DNA of 15,234 bases from JAWLFI01 sp964525165. Its GTDB lineage: Bacteria > Bacteroidota > Bacteroidia > Chitinophagales > Saprospiraceae. Below are positions 1 through 5,620 of the stretch, piece by piece. Where the stretch lies: contig CAZGGG010000068.1 in NCBI GenBank assembly GCA_964525165.1, forward strand, positions 1 to 15,234, given 5' to 3'. The notes beneath the pieces are model-generated. The model saw only the letters and a program-made list of their open reading frames with translations. It did no database searches and was not told where the DNA came from. The translations under genes and the position numbers were made by a program. Position 1 is the stretch's first letter; every line of letters begins with the position of its first letter.

Positions 1-492
1 ACCGGGGTACGCACCCGGGGTATCAATCAGGCAGATGACCGGATAGTTGAAGCGCTCTGCCAGTTTCATAAGACGCAAGGCTTTGCGGTAACCTTCGGGA
101 TTGGCCATGCCGAAGTTGCGGTACTGTCTCATTTTGGTATTCACCCCTTTCTGGTGGCCCAGGATCACCATGGTTTGGCCATCTACATTTCCAATACCTC
201 CTACAATGGCTTTATCATCACCATAATAACGGTCGCCGTGCAATTCGATGAATTTGCGGCACATATTATTGATGTAGAAATTAGTGTAGGGCCGTTCCGG
301 ATGGCGGCTGAGCTGGACTCTTTGCCAACCGGAAAGGTTGTTATAGATGTCTTTGCGAACATTTCTGATCTTGTTTTCTAATTCGCTGATCATTTCGCTG
401 ACATCAACATCTCCGCTTTCGCCCACTTGCTGGATTTTCTCCAGTTGCTCGTAAAGATTTTCAAGGGGCTTTTCGAATTCCAGGAACACCAT
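1..492 (-). CDS. accA: Acetyl-CoA carboxylase carboxyltransferase subunit alpha (5' half, cut by window edge)
   Basis: AccA forms, with AccD, the carboxyltransferase that moves CO2 from carboxybiotin to acetyl-CoA, the first committed step of fatty acid synthesis in the cytoplasm. The 164 visible residues match the N-terminal half of the family, which is usually about 315-320 residues. Residues 1-50 are the helical N-terminal region starting MVFLEFEKPLENLYEQLEKI. After them come the ELHGDR stretch near 83-88, GHQKG at 112-116, FGMANPEGYRKALRLMKLAE at 127-146 and IDTPGAYPG at 156-164, the crotonase-fold acyl-CoA-binding core. The ATG at 490-492 is chosen because it begins the familiar FLEFEKP start. 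An AGAGGT (complement of 497-502) lies 4 nt upstream, closer than ideal. No good -33/-7 promoter is visible for it. It is divergent from the tRNA promoter and reads off the left edge, so its 3' end and downstream neighbours cannot be seen. Confidence 0.97.
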   Translation of the reverse strand, partial: MVFLEFEKPLENLYEQLEKIQQVGESGDVDVSEMISELENKIRNVRKDIYNNLSGWQRVQLSRHPERPYTNFYINNMCRKFIELHGDRYYGDDKAIVGGIGNVDGQTMVILGHQKGVNTKMRQYRNFGMANPEGYRKALRLMKLAERFNYPVICLIDTPGAYPG

Positions 493-565
493 AAGGACCT
501 CTTTTAAAAGTGGTTTAGAGGGCCTAAGGTAATAAAGCGGAGGGGGAGTTAGAGGGGGTGATCAA

Positions 566-623
566 ATTTTTTTAAAAAAATAATAGGATTTATTGCGGGA
601 TTAATGGGAAGATACTACATTTG
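566..623 (+). promoter_or_regulatory. Stable-RNA promoter with A/T-rich upstream element, for tRNA-Asp
   Basis: A TTG at 593-595 and an exact TACATTTG (TAnnTTTG) at 616-623 are separated by 20 nt, the spacing of the Bacteroidota housekeeping promoter. Just upstream, 566-581 is a perfect A/T palindrome of seven Ts followed by seven As, placed where an UP element would sit. The start point would fall near 630, about 30 nt before the tRNA-like sequence at 660. This fits the original position of a tRNA-Asp gene before the nuclease gene was inserted. It is now the only recognisable promoter for both the nuclease gene and the intact tRNA downstream. Confidence 0.75.
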
Positions 624-659
624 CCATCGCTTCAAAAGGAAGTGAATGATTGAAGTGTT

Positions 660-709
660 GGTCCGGTAGTTCAGCTGGTTACCCCCGAGTACTCGGGGCT
701 GCCTGTCAC
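660..709 (+). pseudogene. Broken 5' half of tRNA-Asp (left-hand remnant of the duplicated tRNA)
   Basis: Bases 660-681 are identical to the first 22 bases of the intact tRNA-Asp (996-1017). Bases 699-709 (CTGCCTGTCAC) are identical to its anticodon arm up to the end of the anticodon loop (1024-1034). Between them, the six bases GAATGC of the real gene, which form the 3' strand of the D stem, are replaced by 17 bases holding a 16-bp palindrome. Similarity ends at 709, and there is no T-arm or acceptor 3' strand, so this copy cannot make a tRNA. It lies at a normal distance from the tRNA promoter, which suggests it is the old gene's own 5' end, displaced from its 3' half by the insertion. Confidence 0.88.
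683..698. repeat. 16-bp perfect GC-rich palindrome inside the tRNA remnant
   Basis: CCCCGAGTACTCGGGG is its own reverse complement. In RNA it would form a six-pair CCCCGA/UCGGGG stem closed by GUAC. It replaces the 3' strand of the D stem in the tRNA remnant. No T-run follows, so it is not a classic terminator. It could be a dispersed short repeat that landed there, or a scar of end repair after endonuclease cutting. No second copy of the full 16-mer was seen elsewhere in the window. Confidence 0.85.
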
Positions 710-730
710 CAAAAAATTAATTGAAAGATT

Positions 731-1018
731 GTGGAGATTGAGTCTGAAAAGAGTTTCTTTTATACTTATATTCTTCAGAGCGAATTAGATGGATCTTATT
801 ATATCGGACAAACGAAAGATTTAAGGAATCGATTGCAATACCATAATGATGGAGCATCGAAATATACATCGAGAAAGATTCCTTGGCAAATAGTATATTA
901 CGAGGCATTTGAGACTCGAAAAGAAGCGATGCAAAGGGAAAAGTTCCTTAAGCGACAAAGAAATAGACAGTTTTATAAAAAACTGATTGATAATTGGTCC
1001 GGTAGTTCAGCTGGTTAG
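731..1018 (+). CDS. Small GIY-YIG nuclease whose C-terminus is encoded by the tRNA
   Basis: This 95-residue protein is a single GIY-YIG domain of the short UvrC-like/YhbQ-like (COG2827) type, which usually has 80-100 residues. Visible motifs are YTYIL at 11-15 (the GIY position), YYIGQT at 23-28 (YIG), the catalytic Arg34 and His38 in LRNRLQYHNDG, and Glu70 in EAMQREKFLK, the expected metal-binding Glu. The likely role is DNA cleavage in the cytoplasm. Its place between a broken and a whole tRNA-Asp suggests a tRNA gene target. The start is GTG at 731: no in-frame ATG precedes it, an in-frame TGA stands at 722-724, and ribosome binding looks weak (AAAG). The last seven codons (WSGSSAG) and the TAG at 1016-1018 lie in the acceptor stem and D-arm of the intact tRNA. 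The catalytic residues look intact, so the enzyme may be active. Confidence 0.9.
   Translation: MEIESEKSFFYTYILQSELDGSYYIGQTKDLRNRLQYHNDGASKYTSRKIPWQIVYYEAFETRKEAMQREKFLKRQRNRQFYKKLIDNWSGSSAG
968..985 (+). repeat. Perfect 7-bp hairpin just upstream of the tRNA 5' end
   Basis: CAGTTTT at 968-974 and AAAACTG at 979-985 form a perfect stem with an ATAA loop, inside the coding sequence and ending 10 nt before the tRNA starts at 996. In the joint transcript it would stand next to the RNase P cut site. It may simply reflect the AT-rich codons for QFYKKL, so a regulatory role is speculation. Confidence 0.45.
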
Positions 1019-1069
1019 AATGCCTGCCTGTCACGCAGGAGGTCGCGGGTTCGAATCCCGTCCGGACCG
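996..1069 (+). tRNA. tRNA-Asp (anticodon GTC), complete
   Basis: All four arms fold. The acceptor stem is GGTCCGG (996-1002) with CCGGACC (1062-1068) and discriminator G1069. The D stem is GTTC/GAAT, and the anticodon stem is CCTGC/GCAGG with loop CTGTCAC and anticodon GTC at 1030-1032. The variable loop is AGGTC, and the T stem is GCGGG/CCCGT around loop TTCGAAT. The 74-nt gene encodes no CCA, which must be added after transcription. Its first 23 bases double as the end of the GIY-YIG gene. Its nearest recognisable promoter is about 375 bp upstream, so it is probably cut out of a transcript shared with the nuclease gene. Confidence 0.98.
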
Positions 1070-1097
1070 CTATGGCTAGGGTGATTTTCTGTTTTTC

Positions 1098-1116
1098 AGG
1101 GAGTTGCCCTTTTTTT
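1098..1116 (+). terminator. Possible weak intrinsic terminator after tRNA-Asp
   Basis: AGGG (1098-1101) and CCCT (1107-1110) can pair around a five-base loop, followed directly by a run of Ts to 1116. The stem is only four pairs. The position, 29 nt after the tRNA, and the T-run favour a terminator, but it is a weak one. Confidence 0.5.
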
Positions 1117-1258
1117 ATTGTGCAACGATCAATTTTGAATGACGAAACTAGAATGATTTCTCGTCAAAAGAATCAGCCGTCCAAGCAGGTCATGACCCAT
1201 TTTGGTCCTATTCTCTGTGATTCCATAAACTCTTGAACTATTCCCCTACCTTTACCTC

Positions 1259-2227
1259 ATGCGTTTGATCACGACTGATGACCTGCGAGACCTTTATATC
1301 AAAGGACGCCAAAGGGGAATACAATTTCTATTGTCCAAATTGAATCCAAGTGCTCTGGAACGTACCCGTTCTGCTTTTGATGATACAGCGGTCGAGGCGG
1401 CTAATTGGTGGATCATCCCTCGGATTCGGGAACATTGGAATGAGTGTATCACAGGCTCTCGGAGCCAGAATTATCGGCAATGGCTGACCCAAGACTTCTT
1501 AAAAGGTCGGACGGGATTGAAAGCACTTTCTATTGGTTGTGGTACGGCAAGCCATGAGCTCGAATTAGCACAATCGGAAATTTTTGAGTCTATCAGATGT
1601 GTGGATTTGGCGCAGAATCGGCTCCATGAGGCAGAACAAAAAGCCGCCGATTTAGGCCTGAGTAATATAGTGACCGAATGTGTCAATGTTTATGAAGCTC
1701 AATGGGCTGAAGGAAGCCTTGATGTGATCTTGTTTAATTCTTCTTTGCACCACTTCAAAGAGGTACATACTTTTCTCAGGGACCGTATCCGGCCGCTTTT
1801 GAAGAAAGGTGGATATCTGATTATCCATGAATATGTAGGCCCGGATCGACTGCAATTGCCGAAAGCACAAATTAGAGCTATTAACGAGTGTCTACGGTTG
1901 ATTCCGAAACCCTACAGGCAGATCTATCAGACCCATATGTATAAAAATTCATTCTCGGGTTCAGGATGGTTAAGGGTCTATTTAGCGGACCCTTCTGAAT
2001 GTGTCGATTCCTCATCCATACTGCCGGCGGTTAGAGGACTCTTCCAAACCGTCTATGAGCGACCCTTTGGCGGGAATATATTGATGCATGTCCTCAAAGA
2101 CATTGCCCATCATTTTACGGATGTAACAAAAGAAAAGGAGGATTTACTGGAAGCCTTGATTCGCAAAGAAGAAGCGTATCTATCAAGCCATGATTCTGAT
2201 TTTTATTTTGGGGTCTACCAAAGCTGA
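1259..2227 (+). CDS. Class I SAM-dependent methyltransferase, substrate unknown
   Basis: This 322-residue protein has a Rossmann-type methyltransferase core preceded by about 85 helical residues. Motif I is LSIGCGTAS at 90-98 (SAM binding). Asp116 in RCVDLAQNRL is the acidic residue expected to hold the SAM ribose. DVILFNSSLHHF (155-166) is the motif IV region, and LLKKGGYLIIHEYVG (180-194) is the typical strand after motif V. The C-terminal 120 residues presumably form a substrate cap. It has no signal peptide or membrane segment, so it is cytoplasmic. ATG at 1259 is the first good start. A TACCTTTA at 1247-1254 resembles a -7 box but lacks a correctly spaced -33 element and would put transcription at the start codon itself. 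It stands alone on its strand, convergent with the FAD enzyme gene 84 bp away. The family is clear; the substrate cannot be read from the sequence. Confidence 0.88.
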   Translation: MRLITTDDLRDLYIKGRQRGIQFLLSKLNPSALERTRSAFDDTAVEAANWWIIPRIREHWNECITGSRSQNYRQWLTQDFLKGRTGLKALSIGCGTASHELELAQSEIFESIRCVDLAQNRLHEAEQKAADLGLSNIVTECVNVYEAQWAEGSLDVILFNSSLHHFKEVHTFLRDRIRPLLKKGGYLIIHEYVGPDRLQLPKAQIRAINECLRLIPKPYRQIYQTHMYKNSFSGSGWLRVYLADPSECVDSSSILPAVRGLFQTVYERPFGGNILMHVLKDIAHHFTDVTKEKEDLLEALIRKEEAYLSSHDSDFYFGVYQS

Positions 2228-2311
2228 AGTAACAAGCAGGAGCCGGAAGGTCTGCAGTGGATGTTGACAATTAATGAACCCCGTTTTATAGAGGACCTTC
2301 AGGGTCGGTCA

Positions 2312-3562
2312 TCAGGCCGAGACGCTCATCTCTTCGAGAAAATCTATGCAATATTCAGCAGCTTTCTTACCCGAATTCATAGCCGCATTGATCGATGGAT
2401 TGGCTAAAAAGTCGCCACAATTAAAAATACCTTTTTCCAATTGGATGGCATCTGGATGTGGCTCGTTACTCAATTGAGTCCGGACGGGTAAAGCATGTGG
2501 TATCGGATACATTTTTAGAAACACTGCATGATCAATACCTGCATATTTTTTAAGGTCTTGCTGCACAAGGTCTACGAGCGTTTCCCCTTCATAACCTTTT
2601 GATTCCACCACTGTTGTGGACAACACACTGGCATTATCATTATCCGGTAAGAGGTCGTTGATGAAGTGGAAGTTATTCAGATAGGCATCTTTGTCTGCCA
2701 CCAAATGGATCATCGGGTCTGTGGGGGTATGTTCTACTTTAAAATATATATTATAACAACTATTCCAATCACTGGCCCCCCCTTCTTTATTGCCGGGTAA
2801 AGGATAGGGGGTTGCCCAAATTAAGGCATCAAAATCCATGGTATTCCCATTGCTCAGAATCACCTTATGATCGCTTACCTTTTCCACTTCATGTTTGAGC
2901 AAAACTTCTGTTTGCTTTAATCGAGATCTCAATTGTCTGGGTATCGCAGCGATTCCTTGCTTCGGCCACAATGCCGATCCTTCTGAAAAGAGTTTGAAAG
3001 CAAATTCAAACATTCTGGAGGAAGTGCGAAGGTCTTTTTCCAAGAAAATACCACCGAAGAAGGGTCTGAAAAAATGATCAATGATTTGATCAGAGAATCC
3101 GAATTTCTTCAGATAATCTAAAGTGCTCATTTCCTCTTCCTTGAATATCTGATCAATGGATTTCTTTTTCAGCGCTTCTCTCAATCCATATACTCGAACT
3201 TTATCCCCAATGCTTCCTGCAAAAGAGAATATGGTAGACCAGGTAAAGCTGCTATCTCTCAGGGGGTCTCCAAAACGTGAAGTTTTGTTTCCTTTATGTA
3301 TGACTGCTCCGGGCCGGAATGAAACCATATCCAATGCCTCAAAGTCGAGATAATGTCGTGCGCTCGGATAATTGCTCAATAAAACCTGAAATCCATGATC
3401 CATCGGGAAATGCTCGTACAAATCCGTTCTGACCCTTCCGCCGATTTCTGCATTTTTCTCAAGAATCGTAGGTGCAAACCCTTGGAGTTCTAACTCTATT
3501 GCTGCTATCAATCCGGATACTCCTCCGCCTACAATGATGATTTTTTGATCCTTCATGAGCAT
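2312..3562 (-). CDS. FAD-dependent oxidoreductase (amine oxidase / phytoene desaturase / protoporphyrinogen oxidase-like)
   Basis: This 416-residue flavoenzyme begins with a dinucleotide-binding fold: IIIVGGGVSGLIAAIELELQ (8-27, GxGxxG), the acidic end of strand 2 in LEKNAEIGGRVRT (34-46) and then DHGFQVLL (55-62). The C-terminus carries the second FAD-contact motif, FNCGDFLANPSINAAMNSGK, which ends the fold in this superfamily. The length is typical. The reaction is probably oxidation or desaturation of a small hydrophobic substrate, but neither substrate nor class can be fixed. It is the second gene of an operon: the upstream stop and this start share a base in TAATG, so translation is probably coupled. 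A second ATG two codons later (3554-3556) is equally possible. No membrane anchor is obvious. Confidence 0.88.
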   Translation of the reverse strand: MLMKDQKIIIVGGGVSGLIAAIELELQGFAPTILEKNAEIGGRVRTDLYEHFPMDHGFQVLLSNYPSARHYLDFEALDMVSFRPGAVIHKGNKTSRFGDPLRDSSFTWSTIFSFAGSIGDKVRVYGLREALKKKSIDQIFKEEEMSTLDYLKKFGFSDQIIDHFFRPFFGGIFLEKDLRTSSRMFEFAFKLFSEGSALWPKQGIAAIPRQLRSRLKQTEVLLKHEVEKVSDHKVILSNGNTMDFDALIWATPYPLPGNKEGGASDWNSCYNIYFKVEHTPTDPMIHLVADKDAYLNNFHFINDLLPDNDNASVLSTTVVESKGYEGETLVDLVQQDLKKYAGIDHAVFLKMYPIPHALPVRTQLSNEPHPDAIQLEKGIFNCGDFLANPSINAAMNSGKKAAEYCIDFLEEMSVSA

Positions 3563-4020
3563 TATCGTTTTGAACGAAAATATTTAAGGTATTTGGGTTT
3601 TCTGGCGCTGAAAGCAAGATACAAAGCAGGGTAGAGAAGCGCACCACGCCATTTGTTTTTTCCGGAAAAAAACATGTCATCAATAATGCGGGAATGATGT
3701 GCATCTATTTTCTCAACTATATGATGATGTTTCCAATAAGTAAGGCCAAAAGGAAGGACTACTCCCCGATCTATAAAAAAGGCTTTTTCGGAATCAGATC
3801 CATGATCCGTGATCATACTTACCCATTTCATAGGTAATGGACCTTTAAACGTCAGTGTCACTTCATCTCCTGTTTTCGAACCTGTAAATCGCTCCACTTC
3901 CATAGGTGGATAAGCGGGAGCTAGTGCTTCAAACAGTTTGCGATCGAATGCATCCATGACCTCTTTGTAATAGCCCGGCACCTCACAACTTAAGCGAATT
4001 CTATAAACTTTGTTATTCAT
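3562..4020 (-). CDS. SRPBCC (START/Bet v 1-like) family protein
   Basis: This predicted 152-residue protein has the pattern of a single-domain SRPBCC ligand-binding fold. An opening strand, YRIRLSCEVPG, is followed by helices, then alternating strands (DEVTLTFKGPLP, and FFIDRGVVLPFGLTYWKHHH with HIVEKIDAHHSRIIDDMFF), and a long C-terminal helix with a basic tail. Proteins of this fold bind hydrophobic ligands in a cavity or act as cyclases/dehydrases. I start it at the ATG at 4018-4020. A longer reading would need TTG two codons upstream. It is first in an operon with the FAD enzyme, to which it is joined by TAATG. A plausible but unproven reading is that it presents or modifies the substrate of that enzyme. 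It is divergent from a membrane-protein gene 57 bp away. Confidence 0.75.
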   Translation of the reverse strand: MNNKVYRIRLSCEVPGYYKEVMDAFDRKLFEALAPAYPPMEVERFTGSKTGDEVTLTFKGPLPMKWVSMITDHGSDSEKAFFIDRGVVLPFGLTYWKHHHIVEKIDAHHSRIIDDMFFSGKNKWRGALLYPALYLAFSARKPKYLKYFRSKR

Positions 4021-4067
4021 GATCAAGATAAAAACACAATGCTCCCCGGTTTGTTCTTTTATAAAGT

Positions 4068-4071
4068 GAGG
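4068..4071 (+). promoter_or_regulatory. Shine-Dalgarno that decides the start of the membrane protein gene
   Basis: GAGG lies 6 nt before the ATG at 4078. It supports this internal start over an upstream ATG at 4039, which has no such site and would add 13 residues poorly suited to a membrane protein N-terminus. Confidence 0.5.
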
Positions 4072-4077
4072 ATTATC

Positions 4078-4476
4078 ATGGGGAAGCGAACTTTACAATT
4101 AGCCGCAGCATATAACATATTATGGGGCAGCTGGGTGGTTTTATTTCCGAACCAGTTTTATGTCTGGGCTGAAATATCACCTCCTGATCCGATATTTTTA
4201 TGGCAAGGAATGGGGATGGTCCTTGCCTGTTATGGTTTAGCTTATTGGTGGGCGAGTAATCACCCGGTTCATTATTGGCCCATCGTACTGGTTGGTTTTC
4301 TGGGAAAGATATTTGGGCCGATTGGGTTTTTTATCAATTTCCTTTCGGGAAATGCAGATTTGAATTATCTGTATATGCTCTTTTTTAACGATTTTATATG
4401 GTGGATTCCATTTGGAATGATATTAAAGCAAGCCTATGAAGCAAATTGGCCTTTGGTTAAGCAGTCGGATCAGTAG
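4078..4476 (+). CDS. Small conserved four-helix membrane protein, function unknown
   Basis: This is a 132-residue inner-membrane protein beginning MGKRTLQLAAAYNILWGSWV. Hydrophobic helices lie near residues 7-23, 40-60, 66-86 and 98-116. The middle has a glycine-rich segment, VLVGFLGKIFGPIGF, and the C-terminus is polar. I think I recognise it as a recurrent Bacteroidota membrane protein that databases name inconsistently, but I cannot assign a function. The start is ATG 4078, supported by the GAGG at 4068-4071. The following DoxX-family gene begins 41 bp before this gene ends, so the two are very likely co-expressed. The pair is divergent from the SRPBCC/FAD operon and may share a control region with it. 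Confidence 0.75.
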   Translation: MGKRTLQLAAAYNILWGSWVVLFPNQFYVWAEISPPDPIFLWQGMGMVLACYGLAYWWASNHPVHYWPIVLVGFLGKIFGPIGFFINFLSGNADLNYLYMLFFNDFIWWIPFGMILKQAYEANWPLVKQSDQ

Positions 4477-4837
4477 ATGGCTTATGGCCATCTTTTATCT
4501 TGTGGCAGGACTCAATCACTTTAGGGATCCTGACTTCTACACCCCCCTGATTCCTGATTATCTGCCGCTTCCTGTATTTATTAATATGACCAGTGGCGTA
4601 TTGGAAGTTTTACTCGCCATATGTTTAATGATCCCTAAATTTAGGGCTTTGGGGGCAACAGGTATCCTTGTTCTTTTGATACTCTTCATCCCTTCTCATG
4701 TCTATTTTATTCAAATCGGAGCTTGTGTAGAGGGTGGTTTGTGCATCAGCCTTTGGGTGGCTCATGTAAGGTTGTGGGTGATTCATCCAATCTTAATCAT
4801 ATGGGCTTACTCAATCGGATTTTTAGAGTTTAAATAA
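4436..4837 (+). CDS. DoxX-family membrane protein
   Basis: This 133-residue protein with four predicted helices has the DoxX/MauE-like layout. The first helix contains FYLVAGLNHFRDPDFYTPLI. Then come a short amphipathic loop (PDYLPLP), a second helix with SGVLEVLLAICLMIP, a third ending PSHVYFIQ, and a fourth near VIHPILIIWAYSI. DoxX relatives are small inner-membrane proteins linked to redox or thiosulfate:quinone chemistry, but most members have no defined role. ATG 4436 gives a 41-bp overlap with the gene before. ATG 4484, 7 bp after that gene's stop, would remove the basic SSRISRW segment that normally precedes helix 1, so the longer form is preferred. No terminator is clear downstream. 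Confidence 0.82.
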   Translation: MKQIGLWLSSRISRWLMAIFYLVAGLNHFRDPDFYTPLIPDYLPLPVFINMTSGVLEVLLAICLMIPKFRALGATGILVLLILFIPSHVYFIQIGACVEGGLCISLWVAHVRLWVIHPILIIWAYSIGFLEFK

Positions 4838-4894
4838 AAGATTTTCATTATTTTGCTTTGACTTATTTTAATCCAAAATCTAACTCGTTTGTAT

Positions 4895-5503
4895 TTGAAA
4901 ATTTTATTCTTCCTTGTTTTTAGTCCAATTATCTTATGTGGACAGCGGTTTCTTGATCTGAAATTAAGCCATCAATTGAATTCAGTAGATTACCCTCCAA
5001 GTTTGAATATTGAATTTGGCGAAAACTGGTGGGGTATAGAAGCTGAAGTAGGGTATCAGTTTGGAAAAAGGACATATTTTAGTTTAGACTCCAACTTTTT
5101 TTCTTTTGATTATAGAGTAGAGAAATTAAGATGGAAATTAATTGGTAATTTTTATCCCTTTAGGAAAAGAGGCGCAGGGCAAGGATTGAAACTAGGACTT
5201 GGAATCTTTGATGATATCGAACTATGGCGAGATCCCAATTATTATGAAAATTTAGAAACGATCAGGCAATCGCCCGTCATGAGAATTAATGATCAAGCTT
5301 TCAAAAGACTTGAATACGGAATCCAGGTCGGTTATAAGTACGTTTTTTGGCAACATTTGGTTGCTGAGGTATCATATATGTTAACTTATAGAAGGGATAG
5401 GTTCGGTCCTTACTCAATCAATGCATATAATTCATTTATAAGCTTTTTAATAGGCTATCGTTTCTGGTTTGAGTCTGATGCATCCTTTTCATCTCTCTTT
5501 TGA
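4895..5503 (+). CDS. Secreted, probably outer-membrane beta-barrel protein, TTG start
   Basis: The protein has about 202 residues and opens with a signal peptide (MKILFFLVFSPIILCGQ), with cleavage probably around CG/Q. The rest alternates polar and aromatic residues in strand-length segments (WWGIEAEVGYQFGKRTYFSL, KLRWKLIGNFYPF, LEYGIQVGYKYVFW, HLVAEVSYMLTYR, FISFLIGYRFWF), the look of a small outer-membrane barrel ending in an aromatic strand. No homologous family is recognised. There is no in-frame ATG near the start. TTG at 4895 gives a classic MKILFF start, while TTG at 4889 adds two residues. A TTTG at 4857-4860 sits 20 nt before TAACTCGT at 4881-4888, a poor promoter match that would make the message nearly leaderless. 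The gene is AT-richer to the eye than its neighbours and may be poorly expressed or recently acquired. Confidence 0.68.
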   Translation: MKILFFLVFSPIILCGQRFLDLKLSHQLNSVDYPPSLNIEFGENWWGIEAEVGYQFGKRTYFSLDSNFFSFDYRVEKLRWKLIGNFYPFRKRGAGQGLKLGLGIFDDIELWRDPNYYENLETIRQSPVMRINDQAFKRLEYGIQVGYKYVFWQHLVAEVSYMLTYRRDRFGPYSINAYNSFISFLIGYRFWFESDASFSSLF

Positions 5504-5548
5504 TCCTGGCAAGTATATATATTTTACTTAGACAAGGTTGTTGGAGTA

Positions 5549-5580
5549 TTTGGGCAACCATAAAAAAGGTCGTAACTTTT
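5549..5580 (+). promoter_or_regulatory. Probable promoter of the envelope operon
   Basis: TTTG at 5549-5552 and TAACTTTT at 5573-5580 (seven of eight positions of TAnnTTTG) are separated by exactly 20 nt. The start point would be near 5587, giving a leader of about 34 nt before the ATG at 5621. No other good promoter was seen before any of the five downstream genes. Confidence 0.6.
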
Positions 5581-5620
5581 AGTGGAATTGAAGAAAACTT
5601 AACCCCTGCACACTATCGTC

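Larger units (their letters stand above)
660..1034 (+). mobile_element. Putative GIY-YIG endonuclease element inserted in tRNA-Asp, with duplicated tRNA 5' half
   Basis: The arrangement is: promoter, old 5' half of tRNA-Asp, short AT-rich spacer (710-730), GIY-YIG gene (731-1018), new 5' half, then the untouched 3' half. If the break was in the anticodon loop, the added DNA is about 325 bp, ending with sequence equivalent to the tRNA up to 1034. There is no recombinase, no inverted ends and no intron: the intact tRNA is uninterrupted. The simplest reading is a free-standing homing-type element that cuts tRNA-Asp and restores it by supplying its own copy of the 5' half. The boundaries are inferred only from the internal duplication. 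An alternative is a local tandem duplication of the tRNA 5' region followed by independent gain of the nuclease gene. Confidence 0.6.

Noticed and set aside
154..381. Open frame of 75 codons on the plus strand
   Set aside because: It is antisense to accA, whose protein sequence is unmistakable, and has no family resemblance.
660..709. A second functional tRNA-Asp at the left copy
   Set aside because: It lacks the D-stem 3' strand, the anticodon stem 3' strand, the T-arm and the acceptor 3' strand, so it cannot fold.
682..1034. A group I or other intron interrupting tRNA-Asp
   Set aside because: The downstream tRNA is complete and uninterrupted. Splicing out the middle would not be needed, and no intron core was seen in the roughly 20 bp outside the nuclease gene.
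2246..2300. GAAGGTC / GACCTTC inverted repeat between the convergent methyltransferase and FAD genes as a terminator
   Set aside because: The arms are only 7 bp with a 41-nt loop, and no T-run follows on either strand.
3459..3704. Open frame of 81 codons on the minus strand across the SRPBCC/FAD junction
   Set aside because: It is an out-of-frame shadow across the TAATG junction of two well supported genes.
5536..5559. GGTTG / CAACC inverted repeat overlapping the operon promoter as a terminator
   Set aside because: The stem is five pairs with a 14-nt loop and is followed by As, not Ts, on the plus strand. It might be an operator, but nothing supports that.
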